Shown here: positions 1 through 5,037 of the stretch, in pieces
How positions within the stretch are numbered: position 1 is the stretch's first letter
Layout of the letters: each line of letters opens with the position of its first letter
Assembly (NCBI GenBank): GCA_947168785.1
Contig: CAMVNL010000214.1
Location: 1 to 5,055, forward strand
Source: an uncultured Clostridia bacterium
Lineage (GTDB): Bacteria > Bacillota > Clostridia > Oscillospirales > Acutalibacteraceae
DNA: 5,055 bases
Direction of reading: 5' to 3'
Notes under the pieces: generated by a model
What the model was told of the DNA's origin: nothing
Databases searched by the model: none
The model's input: the letters and a program-made list of their open reading frames with translations, nothing else
Made by a program: the position numbers and the translations under genes

Positions 1-12
1 ACGAAATGTTGC

Positions 13-52
13 ATTTCGAGTGCTGCACCTTCGACCACTCGGACAACTCTCC
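13..52 (-). pseudogene. tRNA-Ser(CGA) 5'-half remnant, copy 1
   Basis: Read on the minus strand, this begins GGAGAGTTGTCCGAGTGG and runs to CACTCGAAAT. That is the acceptor 5' strand, D-arm and anticodon loop (CT-CGA-AA) of a bacterial serine tRNA reading UCG. It is identical over 40 bases to the copy at 172-211. After the loop, three bases (TGC) could still pair with the 5' side of the anticodon stem. The sequence then diverges (AACATTTCGT), with no long variable arm or T-arm before the window edge, so the gene is cut in the anticodon arm. Upstream there is at best a weak promoter (TTGTCT, 16 bases, TAATAC). The missing 3' half could lie beyond the left edge only if something is inserted here. 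The tRNA-half identity is firm; the cause is inference. Confidence 0.72.
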
Positions 53-64
53 GTATATAACGAA

Positions 65-86
65 TGTATTAGAATTTGTATTAGAA
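65..86. repeat. Short 10-base tandem repeat
   Basis: TGTATTAGAA occurs at 65-74 and again at 77-86, with a 12-base period, in the AT-rich stretch between the two tRNA halves. On the minus strand each copy contributes a TAATAC, a possible weak -10. No function is evident. Confidence 0.5.
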
Positions 87-134
87 CTGCGAAAATTTGA
101 GACAAGGCGCATCGCGGAAAACCGCTTAAAATAA

Positions 135-211
135 GGGGAGTACGGAATCGCCGTGGATTTTCGCCAACGGGATTTCGAGTGCTGCACCTTCGACCACTCG
201 GACAACTCTCC
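135..211 (-). pseudogene. Degenerate tRNA-Ser(CGA) gene, copy 2, with intact promoter
   Basis: Bases 211 down to 172 are the same 40-base tRNA-Ser 5' half as copy 1. After the anticodon loop the expected stem-closing TGCTG is absent and the sequence reads TCCCG. Further on, the minus strand shows ACGGCGATTCCGT directly followed by ACTCCCC (141-135). This resembles a T-arm that has lost bases of the TTC loop (CGATT remains), joined to an acceptor 3' strand that would pair with GGAGAGT at six of seven positions. The whole unit is about 77 nt, too short for a serine tRNA with its long variable arm (about 88-92 nt), and has no encoded CCA. I read it as a decayed tRNA gene, or one overwritten in its 3' half. 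The 5' half is certain; the 3' remnant is suggestive only. Confidence 0.6.
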
Positions 212-233
212 AATATCTTGTTGACGATGATGC

Positions 234-262
234 ATTATATCAAATAATTGCAGAATTGTCAA
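234..262 (-). promoter_or_regulatory. Consensus sigma-70/sigma-A promoter of the tRNA-Ser remnant
   Basis: On the minus strand TTGACA (262-257) and TATAAT (239-234) are both perfect consensus hexamers, separated by exactly 17 bases. The -10 ends 22 bases before the first base of the tRNA half (211), which leaves a 5' leader of about 15 nt, as expected for a stable-RNA gene. It points away from the 509-residue protein gene. Such a strong promoter suggests that the truncated tRNA is still transcribed. Confidence 0.85.
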
Positions 263-286
263 TATGCGAATCATAAAAAAGAAGTC

Positions 287-310
287 TCTGAAAATCTGAA
301 AATCTGAAAA
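287..310. repeat. Three tandem copies of TCTGAAAA
   Basis: Three exact 8-base units lie between the two divergent promoters, just upstream of the extended -10 promoter at 344-352. This is a simple AT-rich repeat. It might act as an upstream element or vary in copy number, but nothing in the sequence proves a role. Confidence 0.6.
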
Positions 311-343
311 TCCAAAAAATCTATTTCAATTTTGTCATCCGTA

Positions 344-352
344 TGGTATAAT
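344..352 (+). promoter_or_regulatory. Extended -10 promoter for the 509-residue protein gene
   Basis: TGGTATAAT is a perfect TGn-TATAAT extended -10. The -35 region at 17 bases spacing (TTTCAA, 324-329) matches only half the consensus, which is usual for extended -10 promoters. The start of transcription would fall near 359-360, giving a leader of about 20 nt before the ATG at 379. Confidence 0.75.
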
Positions 353-366
353 ACGATTATTCTGAT

Positions 367-375
367 AGGGAAGGG
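367..375 (+). promoter_or_regulatory. Ribosome binding site, AGGGAAGGG
   Basis: A purine run lies 3-8 bases before ATG 379 and about 9 bases before a second in-frame ATG at 385. Spacing from the proximal AAGGG slightly favours 385 and from the distal AGGG favours 379. The choice changes the protein by only two residues. Confidence 0.65.
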
Positions 376-378
376 AAT

Positions 379-1908
379 ATGTCAATGTCACAAGGCACTT
401 TTGACGGCTCTATGCCGCGCAACGTATTGGAATATTATCTTTCGCACGCCGCTTCGGCCCAGTGGATCTCTCAGAGCGACACGCTGGACGATGATATTCG
501 TGTGATTCTCAAAACCGGCCTCAAATTCCTCGGCCGCGCCGCCGGAATCTGGAAGGGCGACGGCGATGAAGAGGGCCATTTTGCCAACGCAAAGGCCGTC
601 GCAGACAAGATCCATGCCGCCGACCCGGAGATCATCCTGCAGGCCTGCCTGTTTGAAATCGTCTATCAGGACGATCTGGATCACGTTCCGATCCCCGCGT
701 GGGTGTTTGAGGCCTTCGGTCTTCCGGTGGAGGAACGCTGCTTCAATCATGCGGCCTGTCTGTTCCCGGAGGGGACCTGCACCTGGGGCGATATGCCGGA
801 CCTGTCGCAGACGGAAGCGCAGATGTGGTTCTATTACCGGGGCCGCCGGTATATCGACTGCGGCTATGAGGCTTTCCATATGGGGCAGATCCATCTCTAT
901 ACGGGCCGCGACAGGGCCTATAAAGGAATCGGCAGGGTCATCGAAATGCTGCGGGAATACGGCCGGCTCCACGCCCGCCGCCATAAGGTGATCTTCGACG
1001 CCCACTCCCATTCGGTGGTGGTCCACGGCAAGAGCCTGCTGGACTATAACGCCATGCCCTTTACCCGGTTCCCCATTCTGGACCGTCCCGGCGAAAAGCT
1101 GATCCTGGTCCGGGAGGGTATGTCCGGCGGCGGCATTTCCCCCGAGGGCGTCTATGAGGACGCGCTGCCGTTCCTGTATGAATTTGACAATTGGGGCGGC
1201 AGGGATAAATGGGCCTATGAGAACCAGACCTATGAAGAGCGTGCCTGGAATCAGTGGTGGGGCGGCGACCAGATTTCATGGTTTGCGTCTCAGGACGAGG
1301 AAAGCCGCAACCGTTTCCTGGATTACGCCTTCAAATGGACGGCTGTCAACAACCCGGATGGCTTTTTCGCCTTCCCGCTGATGCGGGGCATCGGGCCGGG
1401 CGGCGACGGCCAGGACCATACCTATAAGCTGAACAACCGTTCTGATGCCTGCCCGGAGGGTTATTCCCAGGAGGACGCGGCGGCAAAGCTGCTGCACGAG
1501 GGCTATGAAAAATACCGCGCCTACGCCAACCCCTCCATGCTGGACCACGGCGGCAAAAATGAGGACGACCCGGAAACCGGCGTGCGCTATCCCGAAAAGG
1601 TGGTGCTCTACGGCAGCTTCCAGCCCTACGTGGGCGCCGTGGCGGACGATTCCAACAGCAAGATCACCCGCATGTACTATATCGGCGACGGCAAATACGC
1701 GCTGACCTTCGTGATGCCCTTCGCCGGGGAGTACGATTTCGCCGTCTCCACCTGGGGCACCCTCTCCGCCTGCGTCAGCACTGCCCACCCATTCCCGTTC
1801 TCCGGCACGGGCAGCAAGGGTAAGCTGTCGATCCCGGCGGACAACACCGTCGTCCGCGTCACCTTCGAATACATGAAGGACAAGATCGACGTGGAAATGA
1901 TCTCATAA
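379..1908 (+). CDS. Uncharacterised 509-residue protein, probable TIM-barrel glycosidase-like enzyme
   Basis: I do not recognise a named family. No signal peptide or membrane span is visible, so it should be cytoplasmic. From about residue 60 to 335 the chain alternates strand-like hydrophobic stretches with helices, as in a (beta/alpha)8 barrel: EIILQACLFEIV (84-95), IDCGYEAFHMGQIHL (159-173), KVIFDAHSH (203-211), PFLYEFDNWGG (264-274), then GFFAFPLMRG (328-337). The acidic residues E164, D207, E268 and D270 sit at such strand ends, and many Trp, Tyr and Phe residues suit sugar binding. Residues 405-509 (YGSFQPYVGAV onward, with MPFAGEYDFAVSTWG) look like a small all-beta domain. Codon use is GC-rich and the frame is clean throughout. 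It is transcribed alone from its own promoter and convergent with the membrane-protein gene. The enzyme-class reading is inference from pattern; substrate is unknown. The coding call itself is secure. Confidence 0.9.
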   Translation: MSMSQGTFDGSMPRNVLEYYLSHAASAQWISQSDTLDDDIRVILKTGLKFLGRAAGIWKGDGDEEGHFANAKAVADKIHAADPEIILQACLFEIVYQDDLDHVPIPAWVFEAFGLPVEERCFNHAACLFPEGTCTWGDMPDLSQTEAQMWFYYRGRRYIDCGYEAFHMGQIHLYTGRDRAYKGIGRVIEMLREYGRLHARRHKVIFDAHSHSVVVHGKSLLDYNAMPFTRFPILDRPGEKLILVREGMSGGGISPEGVYEDALPFLYEFDNWGGRDKWAYENQTYEERAWNQWWGGDQISWFASQDEESRNRFLDYAFKWTAVNNPDGFFAFPLMRGIGPGGDGQDHTYKLNNRSDACPEGYSQEDAAAKLLHEGYEKYRAYANPSMLDHGGKNEDDPETGVRYPEKVVLYGSFQPYVGAVADDSNSKITRMYYIGDGKYALTFVMPFAGEYDFAVSTWGTLSACVSTAHPFPFSGTGSKGKLSIPADNTVVRVTFEYMKDKIDVEMIS

Positions 1909-1932
1909 GCGAGACTTAAATAACATAATGAT

Positions 1933-1989
1933 TAAGGCCTGTTGAACCGTGTTCCGGTCAACGGGCCTTAAATATATGATGGATTTTTT
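1933..1989 (+). terminator. Hairpin after the 509-residue protein gene
   Basis: Bases 1933-1945 (TAAGGCCTGTTGA) pair with 1958-1970 (TCAACGGGCCTTA): 13 pairs including one G-T. After a one-base bulge, three further CCG/CGG pairs close a 5-base loop. The stem lies 24 bases past the stop codon. The tail is AAATATATGATGG before a run of six T (1984-1989), so the U-tract is not directly attached. It is probably a terminator, perhaps a moderate one. Confidence 0.6.
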
Positions 1990-2024
1990 GAAAAAAAACT
2001 GGTAGCGCGGCACAAACAACTATC

Positions 2025-2050
2025 CGTAGCACGGCGCATTGCGCCGTCTG
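2025..2050 (+). repeat. 26-base inverted repeat, left arm
   Basis: This is exactly the reverse complement of 2142-2167. The arm contains the near-palindrome ACGGCGCA-T-TGCGCCGT (2031-2047), so it can fold alone as an 8-pair hairpin or with its partner as a long stem. It is far more GC-rich than its surroundings. Confidence 0.9.
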
Positions 2051-2141
2051 GGGGCAGCCCATGATGATTTACGTTTCCTTTGTGTAATATTATCCGGTAA
2101 TGGTTTTTTAACTAAATTTCAATTCTCTTTATCGGACACGT

Positions 2142-2167
2142 CAGACGGCGCAATGCGCCGTGCTACG
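2142..2167 (-). repeat. 26-base inverted repeat, right arm
   Basis: Perfect inverted partner of 2025-2050, with 91 bases between the arms. It contains ACGGCGCAATGCGCCGT (2145-2161). Identity stops on both sides at the same positions, which marks a defined repeat unit. Confidence 0.9.
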
Positions 2168-2274
2168 TGATGTAACTTCTCCCTCTCAGCGGCACTGAGG
2201 CGCGCGCTACCGGATAACAGTTTTTCTACAAGCCAATTCATCTAATGTATCGTCCGTCATTCTTTACAGAGTGA

Positions 2275-3321
2275 TTACTCTTGCTTTTCCCCGACGATGA
2301 CGTGTATCTCCGTCGGAGTCAGAGATGCAATCCTCAGCCGCAGCAGAAGATCGTCCCCGGGGGCGATGTAAAAGCTTTCCGCGGCGGTAGGACGAAGGTA
2401 AGATCCGTCTTTTAACCAAACGTGATCGAAATAATAGACCCGGCAATAGGGATGGTAGTCCACCTGAATGGCGTTCTCTTTCAGCACATAACTTGTGAAC
2501 GCGTCCAGCTTCTCGTAATCGTAAGGATATCGTCCCAGGTTGTCGATCTGATACTTGCCGTCTTTTTTCCTGTCTTCTTTGCCCGGAATCTCCGTTGTCG
2601 TATAGGAAGAGGAAGGTTCTGCTCTTCCATCTGTATATCCGTCGTTGATATAATAGCTGCTGTCCCTGTCAAAAATGTCAAGTGAGTATTGTATCTCAAG
2701 ATATGGATGACCGTCTTTGGGATGATAGTTGGCCACTCCGTCTTTGACCAAAGAATACGTATAGATTTCCTCGGTGCTGTCGCCGAACACCAGCATAACG
2801 TTCGTCACGTCCACGTAATCCGGGACGCCGTACTCCGCGGGAACAACGACTTTTTGCAGTACAAAATATTCACAGCCGACCAGGAACGTCAGCAGGCCGA
2901 GGGCGGCAAACGTCCGCGCCACGGTTCTGCCGCGCCGCGCGTCGGTTTTTCTCGCCGCGTTTTTTCTGTAACGGCAGGCGAGAAGGAACAGCCACACGGT
3001 CAATCCGAACAGTATCACAGCAAAACAGGCGTTGCATACGGTAAGCGGGGAACGGTTGGCCAGAACGGAATACGTTTTATCATAGGCGAGATAACGCGCC
3101 GCCTTGCCTGTCAGCGTTTCCGCCAGTACCGTCGAGAGCAGCAGAAAATCGTTGAGCGACAGCAGGAGATGAAAGGCCGCCGTCAACAGAGGGACCCGCA
3201 AGCGCCGCCGCCACGCGATCATAATGAGAAGGCATAAGCTCAGAATGACGACGACGGAAGACTCCGGGCGCAATTCAACGTGTTCGCCAAAATAGTACTG
3301 AAGGATCTCCTCCGGAAAAAA
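2275..3321 (-). CDS. HAAS-domain membrane protein, C-terminal part after the frame break
   Basis: This frame continues the membrane protein that starts at 3629; it carries residues 104-451 of the joined protein. It begins in the T-run with FFPEEILQYYF. Four hydrophobic spans follow, at about residues 125-140 (VVILSLCLLIMIAW), 146-169, 193-219 and 239-259. A polar, Tyr- and Asp-rich domain of about 190 residues comes next, ending GEKQE. With the span in the upstream part there are five, so the N-terminal domain would be cytoplasmic and the large C-terminal domain external. The same frame stays open upstream to a TTG at 3402. The 27 residues before the T-run there are an out-of-frame reading of the first membrane span, however, and that TTG has no Shine-Dalgarno site, so I reject it as a start. 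Whether this part is made depends on the break at 3315-3321. The function of the external domain is unknown. Confidence 0.75.
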   Translation of the reverse strand, partial: FFPEEILQYYFGEHVELRPESSVVVILSLCLLIMIAWRRRLRVPLLTAAFHLLLSLNDFLLLSTVLAETLTGKAARYLAYDKTYSVLANRSPLTVCNACFAVILFGLTVWLFLLACRYRKNAARKTDARRGRTVARTFAALGLLTFLVGCEYFVLQKVVVPAEYGVPDYVDVTNVMLVFGDSTEEIYTYSLVKDGVANYHPKDGHPYLEIQYSLDIFDRDSSYYINDGYTDGRAEPSSSYTTTEIPGKEDRKKDGKYQIDNLGRYPYDYEKLDAFTSYVLKENAIQVDYHPYCRVYYFDHVWLKDGSYLRPTAAESFYIAPGDDLLLRLRIASLTPTEIHVIVGEKQE

Positions 3322-3629
3322 GCGCTGCCATATAACAGGAGCAGCAGATGATACAGGATCAGGACGGCGTGGACCAGCATGCACATGATCCAGACCAGCC
3401 AATCGAGCAGGCGAGAGCGTTTGTGGACTGCCGCCAGCAGCAGGCCCGTCTCCTCGGCGCAGTCCCCGAAGGCCTCCTCCGCCTTTTCTTTCGCGCCGTC
3501 TTCGTCGAAGCCGCGTTCTTCAAACAGCGCGGTTTTACAGGTAAAATGATCCTCCAGTTCTGCCTGTACAGCGTCCCGGTCCTGTTTTGACGGAAGATAC
3601 CAAAGCACCTTTTCAATAAACCGGCTCAT
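3240..3629 (-). CDS. HAAS (permease-prefix-like) domain membrane protein, N-terminal part; frame broken
   Basis: ATG 3629 is preceded by GAGGTGA (3641-3635) at five bases spacing and lies 10 bases after the padR stop, so the two are co-translated. Residues 1-70 match the helical HAAS/permease-prefix pattern found next to PadR regulators: MSRFIEKVLWYLPSKQDRD, then AELEDHF, then FEERGFDEDGAKEKAEEAFGD. Residues 74-99 (LLDWLVWIMCMLVHAVLILY onward) form one membrane span. Without a shift, the frame runs past the T-run into an arginine- and serine-rich tail and stops at 3240, giving 129 residues. That tail has no family character. The next frame resumes a sensible membrane protein at exactly that point. 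The intended product is almost certainly the 451-residue joined protein, probably a membrane sensor or effector under PadR control. Upstream GTG 3719 lies inside padR and is not the start. Confidence 0.8.
   Translation of the reverse strand: MSRFIEKVLWYLPSKQDRDAVQAELEDHFTCKTALFEERGFDEDGAKEKAEEAFGDCAEETGLLLAAVHKRSRLLDWLVWIMCMLVHAVLILYHLLLLLYGSAFFRRRSFSTILANTLNCARSLPSSSF
3315..3321 (-). other. Slippery heptamer T TTT TTC at the frame break
   Basis: In the HAAS frame the codons read GCT TTT TTC, so bases 3321-3315 form T TTT TTC, a canonical X XXY YYZ heptamer for -1 ribosomal slippage. A -1 shift here gives GSAFFPEEILQ and restores the downstream frame. One extra T (seven instead of six) would do the same. 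No strong stem follows within about 40 bases, and no upstream Shine-Dalgarno stimulator of the dnaX type is evident. A one-base deletion or sequencing error is therefore at least as likely as recoding. Confidence 0.6.
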
Positions 3630-3639
3630 GATTCTCACC

Positions 3640-3972
3640 TCATCCCGGCTGGAATTGCAGCACCTTTGCGACCGCATCTGAATAGACCTTCCACTCTTCC
3701 TTTTTCTCATGCAGCGCACGAAGTCCTTTTTTCGTGATATGATAATACTTCCGTTTCCTGCCGTCGTATTCCTCCCAATAGGATTCCAAATAGTTTTCGG
3801 CTTCCAGCGTATGCAGGATCGGATAGAGCGTTCCCTCGTTCATGGAAAAGACCGTTTCGCTGCGCATTTCCAGCTCACGGATGATGCGGTAGCCGTAAAG
3901 GTCCTCTTTTTCCAGCACGCTCAACACCAGCGTCATACCGGTGCCTTTGAGAAGTTCTTTGCTGATTTTCAC
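3640..3972 (-). CDS. PadR-family transcriptional regulator
   Basis: A 110-residue winged-helix repressor of the PadR-s1 type (small, without a long effector domain). The family signature runs LKGTGMTLVLSVLEKEDLYGYRIIRELE (residues 8-35), then FSMNEGTLYPILHTLEAENYL (42-62), then the wing GRKRKYYHITKKGLRAL (71-87). A C-terminal helix (88-105) serves for dimerisation. The start is GTG 3972 with a perfect AGGAGG (3985-3980) seven bases upstream. The stop overlaps the Shine-Dalgarno region of the downstream HAAS gene, so the two form an operon. PadR proteins bind ATGT/ACAT-type palindromes and are often released by small molecules. The matching dyad in its own promoter implies autorepression together with the membrane protein. 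The inducer is not known from the sequence. Confidence 0.95.
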   Translation of the reverse strand: MKISKELLKGTGMTLVLSVLEKEDLYGYRIIRELEMRSETVFSMNEGTLYPILHTLEAENYLESYWEEYDGRKRKYYHITKKGLRALHEKKEEWKVYSDAVAKVLQFQPG

Positions 3973-3996
3973 AACGTCGCCTCCTGAAAAGAAATG

Positions 3997-4038
3997 ATAC
4001 CTTGGATATCAATGTATATACATCGTATCACAAGGTAT
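3997..4038. promoter_or_regulatory. PadR operator: nested dyad centred on ATGTATATACAT
   Basis: ATGTATATACAT (4012-4023) is a perfect 12-base palindrome with the ATGT...ACAT ends typical of PadR sites. ATACCTTG (3997-4004) and CAAGGTAT (4031-4038) form an outer inverted repeat with exactly the same centre (between 4017 and 4018). The palindrome touches the -10 and covers the expected transcription start of the operon, so bound protein would block initiation. Confidence 0.75.
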
Positions 4039-4050
4039 GTTTTCTGTCAA
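4022..4050 (-). promoter_or_regulatory. Promoter of the padR-HAAS operon
   Basis: On the minus strand TTGACA (4050-4045) is a perfect -35 and TACGAT (4027-4022) a 4/6 -10, with 17 bases between. Transcription would start near 4015, inside the ATGTATATACAT palindrome, leaving a leader of about 40 nt before GTG 3972. Confidence 0.75.
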
Positions 4051-4081
4051 GTATGTTATTTTTTTGTTTTGATGGTCGTGT

Positions 4082-4999
4082 TTACAGCAGCGCGTTGATC
4101 CGGTCCGCGTACCATTTGCCGGGATGGATCTGCGTCACGTAGCGGTGCGGGCCGTCGGGATCAGGCATGAAGTTGTTGCCTCCCGTGGCGGGATCGACCC
4201 TTGCGAAGCCCTGCACCACGCCGTAACCGGCCTGTACCTCGTCGTTGATGATGGCGGTCAGCACGGTCAGCGGGTCCCAGGAGCAGCGCCCGTCTTTAGA
4301 GCCGTGGGTGACGAAGGCCCGGCGGAGCGGGTCGTCCTCCGGCACGTTTTCCCCGGTGATCACGTCCGTCCCCACTTCATGGCCGATGAAGGTGATGGGC
4401 ACAGGGGAGAACCGGCAGAGATAATCGCCCGCCTCGCTGCACACGGGATAGGCGGATAAATTATATTCCTTCCCGTCCGACACGTCCCATTTGCCCGCCA
4501 TCAGCCAGAGGCGGTTGACCTTTTCCTTTACCAGCTCCCTGCCGGAGAGGGGAGAGAACTCGTCCGGCCCGCTTTGTAAAAGCTGCATGATGATCTGCGG
4601 GAACCCCACCTCGGTGATATCCGCCTTTCCGTCCAGCTCCGCCAGAAGCCTGCGGTAGAGCCGCCAACCCTCCGGGCAGTCCTCGTTGCTATGGACCGGG
4701 TGAGGGTAGCCCGCCAGCAACTCCTGATAGCGGCAGCCTTTCCCGTCCCGCAGGGCGGTTTTATCCACGCCGATGGGGACCGTCACGCCGTCATATTCGC
4801 AGAAAGCGGAAACCGATGGCGCGGAATACTCCATCACGGAATTGATCCCGATCCCCAGCAGCCGGATGATCCCGGCTCTGTGGGCCCGCAGCAGCAGGCG
4901 CAGCGCGGCCACATCGTCGCAGTCCGTCCACCAGTCTGTTCCGTGGATAAGGTTGACGGGTTCTGTTCTTGTTTTTTTGATTTTGTCAAATACGTTCAT
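4082..4999 (-). CDS. Nucleoside hydrolase family protein (inosine-uridine type), variant active site
   Basis: Of the family's usual length (305 residues; about 300-320), without a signal peptide, so cytoplasmic. Family members hydrolyse the N-glycosidic bond of ribonucleosides to ribose and base for salvage. Visible landmarks: the metal-binding loop GTDWWTDCDDVAAL (20-33); EYNLSAYP (178-185), equivalent to the EFN ribose-binding segment; PVPITFIGHEVGTDV (199-213); and WDPLTVLTAI (241-250), where D242 matches the conserved metal-ligand Asp. Two departures stand out. The aspartate loop is two residues longer than the classic DTDPGxDD, and the residue before D242 is Trp, where the classic enzymes have a catalytic His. 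Substrate may therefore differ from inosine or uridine. ATG 4999 has only a weak purine stretch upstream. It reads toward padR with no clear terminator between them. Family confidence is high, substrate unknown. Confidence 0.88.
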   Translation of the reverse strand: MNVFDKIKKTRTEPVNLIHGTDWWTDCDDVAALRLLLRAHRAGIIRLLGIGINSVMEYSAPSVSAFCEYDGVTVPIGVDKTALRDGKGCRYQELLAGYPHPVHSNEDCPEGWRLYRRLLAELDGKADITEVGFPQIIMQLLQSGPDEFSPLSGRELVKEKVNRLWLMAGKWDVSDGKEYNLSAYPVCSEAGDYLCRFSPVPITFIGHEVGTDVITGENVPEDDPLRRAFVTHGSKDGRCSWDPLTVLTAIINDEVQAGYGVVQGFARVDPATGGNNFMPDPDGPHRYVTQIHPGKWYADRINALL

Positions 5000-5031
5000 C
5001 TTTCATCATATCCGTTCTTCTTTATATCCAA

Positions 5032-5037
5032 AGTATA
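5032..5037 (-). promoter_or_regulatory. Probable -10 of the nucleoside hydrolase gene
   Basis: On the minus strand TATACT (5037-5032) lies 33 bases before ATG 4999. The matching -35 at 17 bases spacing would begin at 5055 and fall outside the window, so the promoter is only half visible. Confidence 0.4.

Larger units (their letters stand above)
2001..2211. mobile_element. MITE-like palindromic non-coding element
   Basis: The stretch contains no credible gene and is built from nested inverted repeats. The outer ends are GGTAGCGCG (2001-2009) and CGCGCTACC (2203-2211). Inside is a perfect 26-base inverted repeat (2025-2050 and 2142-2167), and close to the right end is a small hairpin, CTCAG/CTGAG (2185-2199). 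TATCCG near the left end and CGGATA at 2211-2216 are also inverted. The core separating the arms (2051-2141) is AT-rich. This is the size and architecture of a miniature inverted-repeat element. No transposase or clear target-site duplication is visible. The outer boundaries are my estimate; the inner inverted repeat is exact. It lies between two convergent genes, where insertion is harmless. Confidence 0.55.

Noticed and set aside
114..125. GCGG-AAAA-CCGC hairpin as a terminator
   Set aside because: The stem is only four pairs and has no T-run on either strand.
13..211. The two 40-base repeats as a minimal CRISPR array
   Set aside because: There are only two copies, the gap is 119 bases, the unit is a recognisable tRNA half, and no cas gene is nearby.
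135..211. tRNA-Ser interrupted by a group I intron
   Set aside because: The interval between the half-copies is far too short for a group I intron and the 3' exon is not found intact in the window.
388..1026. 212-residue open frame on the minus strand inside the 509-residue gene
   Set aside because: It is a shadow frame of a GC-rich gene, with His- and Arg-heavy composition, no Shine-Dalgarno site and no recognisable motifs.
1276..1788. 170-residue open frame on the minus strand
   Set aside because: It is a shadow of the 509-residue gene; the opposite strand has clear coding periodicity and domain-like motifs.
2268..2281. AGAGT-GATT-ACTCT stem at the end of the membrane-protein gene as a terminator
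   Set aside because: It is a five-pair AT-rich stem overlapping the stop codon with no T-run after it; no convincing terminator for this operon was found.
2689..3237. 182-residue open frame on the plus strand opposite the membrane protein
   Set aside because: Its composition (Gln/Arg/His-rich) is typical of antisense translation of a membrane protein and it has no family features.
3322..3402. TTG at 3402 as the start of a separate 375-residue protein
   Set aside because: It has no Shine-Dalgarno site, and its first 27 residues are an out-of-frame reading of a good membrane span (LVWIMCMLVHAVLILYH) of the upstream frame.
3630..3719. GTG at 3719 as an N-terminal extension of the HAAS protein
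   Set aside because: It lies inside padR, adds an Arg/Cys-rich non-family stretch, and ATG 3629 has a well-placed GAGGTGA.
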